From Streptomyces calvus (GTDB taxonomy: Bacteria; Actinomycetota; Actinomycetes; Streptomycetales; Streptomycetaceae), in assembly GCF_006782915.1 (NCBI RefSeq), contig NZ_VCNP01000056.1, positions 434,001 through 498,000 of the forward strand: a stretch of 64,000 bases of DNA, given 5' to 3'. Position numbers and translations under genes: made by a program. The notes below the pieces were generated by a model that was not told where the DNA came from, searched no databases, and saw only the letters and a program-made list of their open reading frames with translations. Every line of letters begins with the position of its first letter. Position 1 is the first letter of the stretch. Of the stretch, positions 59,664 through 64,000 are shown in pieces.

Positions 59664-60830
59664 ATGAACTACCAGCCCACCCCCGAGGACAAGTTCACCT
59701 TCGGACTGTGGACCGTCGGCTGGCAGGGACGGGACCCCTTCGGTGACGCCACCCGGCGCGCCCTCGACCCGGCGGAGTCGGTGCGCCGCCTGGCCGAGCT
59801 GGGCGCCCACGGCGTCACCTTCCACGACGACGACCTCATCCCCTTCGGCTCGAGCGACAGCGAGCGCGAGGAGCACATCAAGCGGTTCCGGCAGGCGCTG
59901 GACGACACCGGCATGAAGGTGCCGATGGCGACCACCAACCTGTTCACCCACCCGGTGTTCAAGGACGGCGGCTTCACGGCGAACGACCGTGACGTGCGCC
60001 GCTACGCACTGCGCAAGACCATCCGCAACATCGACCTCGCGGTCGAGCTCGGCGCCGAGACCTACGTGGCCTGGGGCGGCCGTGAGGGTGCCGAGTCCGG
60101 CGGCGCCAAGGACGTGCGGGACGCCCTCGACCGCATGAAGGAGGCCTTCGACCTGCTCGGCGAGTACGTCACCTCCCAGGGCTACGACATCCGCTTCGCC
60201 ATCGAGCCCAAGCCGAACGAGCCGCGCGGCGACATCCTCCTGCCGACCGTCGGCCACGCCCTGGCGTTCATCGAGCGCCTGGAGCGCCCCGAGCTGTACG
60301 GCGTGAACCCCGAGGTCGGCCACGAGCAGATGGCCGGGCTGAACTTCCCGCACGGCATCGCCCAGGCGCTGTGGGCGGGCAAGCTGTTCCACATCGACCT
60401 CAACGGCCAGAACGGCATCAAGTACGACCAGGACCTCCGCTTCGGCGCGGGCGATCTGCGGGCCGCGTTCTGGCTGGTGGACCTGCTGGAGTCGGCCGGT
60501 TACGAGGGTCCGCGGCACTTCGACTTCAAGCCGCCGCGGACCGAGGACCTCGACGGCGTGTGGGAGTCGGCGGCGGGCTGCATGCGCAACTACCTGATCC
60601 TCAAGGACCGCGCGGCCGCCTTCCGCGCCGACCCGGAGGTGCAGGAGGCGCTGCGCGCGGCCCGACTGGACCAGCTGGCCCAGCCCACGGCGGCCGACGG
60701 CCTCCAGGCCCTGCTGGACGACCGGTCCGCGTTCGAGGACTTCGACGTCGACGCGGCCGCCGCGCGGGGCATGGCCTTCGAGCGCCTCGACCAGCTGGCG
60801 ATGGACCACCTGCTGCGGGCTCGCGGCTGA
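59664..60830 (+). CDS. xylA: Xylose isomerase
   Basis: This 388-residue TIM-barrel enzyme interconverts xylose and xylulose (and glucose/fructose industrially). It has TFHDDDLIPFGSS with the active-site His, WGGREGAES, the metal ligand and lysine in FAIEPKPNEPRGD, NPEVGHEQMAGL and FHIDLNGQNG. Length and residues match Streptomyces enzymes. An AAGGAG site precedes the ATG at 59664. A 15-bp terminator stem follows. Confidence 0.97.
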   Translation: MNYQPTPEDKFTFGLWTVGWQGRDPFGDATRRALDPAESVRRLAELGAHGVTFHDDDLIPFGSSDSEREEHIKRFRQALDDTGMKVPMATTNLFTHPVFKDGGFTANDRDVRRYALRKTIRNIDLAVELGAETYVAWGGREGAESGGAKDVRDALDRMKEAFDLLGEYVTSQGYDIRFAIEPKPNEPRGDILLPTVGHALAFIERLERPELYGVNPEVGHEQMAGLNFPHGIAQALWAGKLFHIDLNGQNGIKYDQDLRFGAGDLRAAFWLVDLLESAGYEGPRHFDFKPPRTEDLDGVWESAAGCMRNYLILKDRAAAFRADPEVQEALRAARLDQLAQPTAADGLQALLDDRSAFEDFDVDAAAARGMAFERLDQLAMDHLLRARG

Positions 60831-60845
60831 GGTCCGGACGCCCAG

Positions 60846-60883
60846 GACGCGGCCGGCCGGTGACACCGCCGGCCGGCCGCGTC
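60846..60883 (+). terminator. 15-bp stem terminator of xylA
   Basis: GACGCGGCCGGCCGG (60846-60860) and CCGGCCGGCCGCGTC (60869-60883) are exact reverse complements around an 8-nt loop, starting 15 nt after the xylA stop. Confidence 0.75.
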
Positions 60884-61057
60884 GGGCGTCCACCGGCTGG
60901 GGCCGGTGGGCGTCGACACGCGCACGGACCACGGCGGATCCGGCCGTGCGGGCCGGGGAGCGCGGGCCACGCGTCCGCGGCGCCTGCGGATCCGGGACTG
61001 CTCGCAGCACGGACGCGTACGGCTTGTCGCAGTGCGTACCGCGAAACGCCTGTTCTC

Positions 61058-61103
61058 GGCGCGCCTACGGCGAACCGGCGCGCGTTAGTTCGCCGTACGC
61101 GCC
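61058..61103. other. Structured intergenic element
   Basis: TACGGCGAAC (61066-61075) and GTTCGCCGTA (61088-61097) pair perfectly around a 12-nt loop, and the flanking GGCGCG/CGCGCC extends the stem across a 2-nt bulge. Several GCGTAC-like motifs surround it. The 429-bp stretch from xylA to the next gene (60831-61259) holds this stem and the xylA terminator and no other recognisable feature. Confidence 0.4.
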
Positions 61104-61259
61104 GGTGCGGGCGTATGCGCTCCGGGCTCGCGCCGGCCGTCGCGCCGGGGCGTACGTCCGGGTGCGGGTGGTCGGGATCACGGTCTCCGTGCCCTGACTG
61201 CGTATCACCTTCCGCCCGGCGTCCTCGCGTCGGGTCCGGTTCGCGGCGACCATGGAGCC

Positions 61260-61748
61260 ATGGCCATGCCACCCGTACCGCCGCAGCCACCGGCCGGCCC
61301 GCCCGGCGACACCCCGCCCCCGGGCGGCCCCTCCGGGCCGCCCTCCTCGGGAGGCGCGCCGCCGCCACCGTCCGGCCCGCCCGACGACCGAGGCGCCCCG
61401 GGGCGCGGGCCGGGCGGGCGCCGGCTCCTGCTCGTCCTGCTCGCCGTGATCACGGCCGTCGTCGCCGTCTCCCTCCTGGTGCTGTGGGCCACACGCGACG
61501 GCGACGGCCCGGGCAAGGAGCCCACCGAGACGGCCACCGGCACGGGCGTGTCCCCCGATCCGTCCCTGGGCATCCCCTCCGAGCTGCCCAGCGGGCTGCC
61601 GAGCCGACTGCCGTCCGGCTTCCCGACGGAACTCCCGTCCGAACTCCCGTCGGGTTTCCCGACCGACCTGCCGAGCGGGCTGCCCAGCCACCTTCCCAGC
61701 GGCCTGGAATCGCTGCTGCCCTCGCTCGAGGACGTCGACCTGTCTTGA
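61260..61748 (+). CDS. Single-pass membrane protein with Pro-rich and LPS repeats
   Basis: This 162-residue protein has a cytosolic Pro/Gly-rich segment (about 1-52), one membrane segment (about 55-76) and an extracellular part made of short repeats of the form LPSGLPS / LPSGFPT (about 105-155), ending in an acidic EDVDLS tail. I do not recognise a family. The low-complexity outer part suggests a cell-wall-spanning stalk. Confidence 0.75.
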   Translation: MAMPPVPPQPPAGPPGDTPPPGGPSGPPSSGGAPPPPSGPPDDRGAPGRGPGGRRLLLVLLAVITAVVAVSLLVLWATRDGDGPGKEPTETATGTGVSPDPSLGIPSELPSGLPSRLPSGFPTELPSELPSGFPTDLPSGLPSHLPSGLESLLPSLEDVDLS

Positions 61749-61782
61749 CCCGGCACGGTGCCGGCGCACCGGGCGGCCGGGG

Positions 61783-63201
61783 CTACTCTCCGCAGGCGCG
61801 CTCCGCCGTGGCCAGGGCCGTCGCCGGATCCTGGGCGGGGCCACCGGCGGGGAGCCAGCGGCCGCGTTCCTCGCGGTACGGCCACCAGCGTCCGTCGCGG
61901 CCCAGCCGCAGCTGGAACGGCGCGTCGACGACCGTCCAGCGGTTGGCGCGGGCCCGCAGCGCCGGCCGCTCGTCCTCCGCCCAGGCCGACTCCAGGGCGG
62001 CACGCGCGCGTGCGAGGTCCGCGCCCCGCACCGTCCACTCCTCGTCGAGCACGGCCAGCGCCGCCGCACCGCCCACCTCCCAGGCCCGTACGGCCGCGGC
62101 CAGCCCTTCCCGGCCGCGCCCCGACCCCTCGGCGAGCCGGTCCGCCACCGCCCGACCTGGCGCGCCGGCGGCGAGGCGCACCGCGTCCACCGCCACCGAC
62201 GGCTCGGGGGCCGGGAGATCGGTCATGTCCACCGGGCCAAAGGGATCGACGGGGCCGAAGGGATGGACGGGGGCAGCGGGGCGCAGCGGGTCGAGGGGAG
62301 CAGTGGGGCCGAGGGAGTGCACGGCCGCCACGGGAGTGCTGGGGTGCGCGGGGTCCACGGGGTGCCGTTCGTGCTCGTGCCGCAGTGCCTGCGCCAGCAG
62401 GTCGTAGGCTCGCGCGGCGGTCCGGGCGGCCAGGAACTCCAGCGCAGACGGATCGATTCCGGCTGGCGGTGCCGTCTCCGTGTCCAATGACGGCGGAATT
62501 GCCGGCTCCGTAGGCAGTGCGGGAGCGGCCGGCAGCGACGGCAGGATGTCCCCGGCCGCGTACGCCTCCGCCGCGTCCACACCCTCCGGGACCCGGGCGC
62601 CGGGCCGCCCGGCCGACCCGTCACCGCGCCCGTGGAGCGCGTCCAGCAGGGCCTGTTCGCTGCGTCCCCGCATCAGCAGCAGCACGAACGGGTCCTGGTC
62701 AAGGAGTCGGGCCACCTGGTAGCAGAGCGACGCGGTGTGAGCGCAGTGGTCCCACGTCCCGCAGTCGCACTCCGGCTCCAGATCACCCGGCCCAGGCAGC
62801 AGTTCCACGCCGGCCAGCTCCGCGTCCTCGACCAGATGCGTCGGCATCTCGCGGTCGAGCAGCGCCGCGACGTGACCGGCCCGCTCACCGGCCATCGCCA
62901 GGAACCGGTCCCACTGCTGTCCGGACAGCTCCTGCACCAGCACGTCCGCCCGGTGCGCCGTACCGTCCCGGTCCTTCACGACCGCCGTGATGCGCCCCGG
63001 CCGGACGGACACCGCTCCGACCGCTCCCGCGCGGGCGAGCCCGCGGCCCGCCTTGAGCTGCCCGGAGTCCAGCGCCGTGCCCTCCAGCGTCGTGAGCCAC
63101 GCCCGGCCCCACCAGGTCTGCGCGAAACCGCGGCCCCGTGCGGGCGGCAGCGCGGCGAAGATGCGCTCCGTGTCGGCCTTGTCTCCGTGGTACCGGTTCA
63201 T
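61783..63201 (-). CDS. SWIM zinc-finger protein
   Basis: This 472-residue protein has a SWIM motif CDCGTWDHCAHTASL (about residues 145-160). SWIM fingers bind DNA or protein, and in actinobacteria often accompany SNF2 helicases. A low-complexity repeat (HPFGPVDPFGPVDM) sits in the middle. Its ATG at 63201 overlaps the helicase stop by 4 nt (ATGA), so the two are coproduced. Confidence 0.88.
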   Translation of the reverse strand: MNRYHGDKADTERIFAALPPARGRGFAQTWWGRAWLTTLEGTALDSGQLKAGRGLARAGAVGAVSVRPGRITAVVKDRDGTAHRADVLVQELSGQQWDRFLAMAGERAGHVAALLDREMPTHLVEDAELAGVELLPGPGDLEPECDCGTWDHCAHTASLCYQVARLLDQDPFVLLLMRGRSEQALLDALHGRGDGSAGRPGARVPEGVDAAEAYAAGDILPSLPAAPALPTEPAIPPSLDTETAPPAGIDPSALEFLAARTAARAYDLLAQALRHEHERHPVDPAHPSTPVAAVHSLGPTAPLDPLRPAAPVHPFGPVDPFGPVDMTDLPAPEPSVAVDAVRLAAGAPGRAVADRLAEGSGRGREGLAAAVRAWEVGGAAALAVLDEEWTVRGADLARARAALESAWAEDERPALRARANRWTVVDAPFQLRLGRDGRWWPYREERGRWLPAGGPAQDPATALATAERACGE

Positions 63202-64000
63202 CGCAGTCCCCCTCGCAGCTCGACCAGGTCGGCCAGTTCCGCGTCCGTCAGTTCGGTGAGCGCGGCCTCGCCCGAGCCCAGCACCGCGTCGGCCAGCTCC
63301 CGCTTGCGGACCAGCAGTGCGGCGATGCGGTCCTCGATGGTCCCCTCGGCGACGATGCGGTGCACCTGGACCGGCCGGGTCTGGCCGATGCGGTGGGCAC
63401 GGTCGGTCGCCTGTGCCTCGACGGCGGGGTTCCACCAGCGGTCGTAGTGCACGACGTGCTCCGCGCGGGTGAGGTTCAGGCCGGTGCCCGCCGCCTTCAG
63501 CGACAGCAGGAACACCGGAACCTCGCCGTCCTGGAAGCGGCGCACCATCGCCTCGCGTTCCGCGACCGGCGTGCCGCCGTGCAGGAACTGCGTCGGCACG
63601 CCCCGCGCGGCCAGATGCCGTTCCAGCAGCCGGGCCATCCGCACGTACTGCGTGAAGACCAGGACTCCGGCCCGTTCGGTGAGCACCGTGTCGAGCAGTT
63701 CGTCCAGCAGCTCCAGCTTCCCGGAGCGACCGGCCACCACCGGCCGCTCCTCCTTGAGGAACTGCGCCGGGTGGTTGCAGATCTGCTTCAGGCCGGTCAG
63801 CAGCTTCACGATCAGCCCGCGCCGCGCCATGCTGTCCGCGCCGGAGATCTCCGCCAGCGCCTCGCGCACCACCGCCTCGTACAGCGCCGTCTGCTCCGCG
63901 GTGAGCGACACGGCGTGATCGGTCTCCGTCTTCGGCGGCAGCTCGGGCGCGATCCCCGGGTCCGACTTGCGGCGGCGCAGCAGGAACGGCCGTACCAGCC
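63198..64000 (-). CDS. SNF2-family DNA helicase/ATPase (C-terminal part, runs off the window)
   Basis: The visible 267 codons encode the second RecA-like lobe of a SNF2/Rad54-type translocase: LLRRRKSDPGIAPELPPK, KLLTGLKQICNHPAQFL, GVLVFTQYVRMARLLERHL, LLSLKAAGTGLNLTRAEHVVHYDRWWNPAVE and motif VI ATDRAHRIGQTRPVQVHR. The Walker A lobe lies beyond the window's right end. Such proteins remodel protein-DNA complexes, and the coupled SWIM protein is its usual partner. Confidence 0.94.
   Translation of the reverse strand, partial: LVRPFLLRRRKSDPGIAPELPPKTETDHAVSLTAEQTALYEAVVREALAEISGADSMARRGLIVKLLTGLKQICNHPAQFLKEERPVVAGRSGKLELLDELLDTVLTERAGVLVFTQYVRMARLLERHLAARGVPTQFLHGGTPVAEREAMVRRFQDGEVPVFLLSLKAAGTGLNLTRAEHVVHYDRWWNPAVEAQATDRAHRIGQTRPVQVHRIVAEGTIEDRIAALLVRKRELADAVLGSGEAALTELTDAELADLVELRGGLR

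Overview
The window is a stretch of a high-GC actinomycete chromosome, almost certainly Streptomyces. The base composition, the GTG/TTG starts, the short 4-nt gene overlaps, the WhiJ-type HTH/DUF397/ATPase set, the actinobacterial MurT/GatD pair and the phosphofructokinase active-site signature all fit. From memory, the order bio - clpP - urease - ornithine aminotransferase - LytR - pfkA - MurT/GatD - DNA ligase - xylAB parallels one arm of the S. coelicolor chromosome. That match is recall, not a search. No rRNA, tRNA, CRISPR array or replication origin was seen.

Layout, 1-12.5 kb: the start of an ABC-transporter ATPase gene; a leaderless ribbon-helix-helix/Fic-like toxin-antitoxin pair; a methyltransferase; the biotin genes bioBAD facing bioF; a WhiJ-like regulatory trio whose HTH gene carries a TTA codon; a secreted NlpC/P60 hydrolase behind a c-di-AMP (ydaO-type) riboswitch; a ClpP-family gene lacking the catalytic Ser and His, with a small partner; an orphan Phd antitoxin; and a membrane protein facing a TetR gene across two matching operators.

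12.5-31.5 kb: a urease operon (ureABCFGD) with a GlnR-type box; a secreted TAP-like peptidase; a PlsC acyltransferase; an RpiB-type isomerase; two SpoIIE-type phosphatase sensors; an arginine/ornithine module (amidinohydrolase plus RocD, with an Lrp regulator); and a LytTR regulator, small membrane protein, sodium:solute symporter and LytS-type kinase set.

31.5-49.2 kb: a membrane Ser/Thr kinase behind a DUF6777/PASTA lipoprotein; a CtaG-like protein; pfkA; MurT/GatD for lipid II amidation; peptide deformylase; a TetR gene facing an acyl-CoA dehydrogenase gene; a TenA-like protein; a decayed patch with two inverted IS630 transposase remnants and a frameshifted pseudogene; succinic semialdehyde dehydrogenase; and an ATP-dependent DNA ligase coupled to a NUDIX protein.

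49.2-64 kb: a 72-bp tandem-repeat array; a flavin disulfide oxidoreductase facing a leaderless XRE-cupin regulator; a quinone oxidoreductase plus two acyl-CoA dehydrogenases in one overlapping operon; a Tat-exported phospholipase-like protein; small conserved proteins; the xylose genes (ROK repressor, xylB, divergent xylA) with a candidate operator; a proline-rich membrane protein; and a SWIM-domain protein coupled to a SNF2 helicase that runs off the window.

Most of the window is ordinary chromosome. The most unusual items are the ClpP without its catalytic residues, the inverted IS630 remnants around one gene, the TTA codon in the HTH regulator, the riboswitch, the 72-bp array, and a recurring pattern of -10 boxes placed so that transcription would begin at the start codon.
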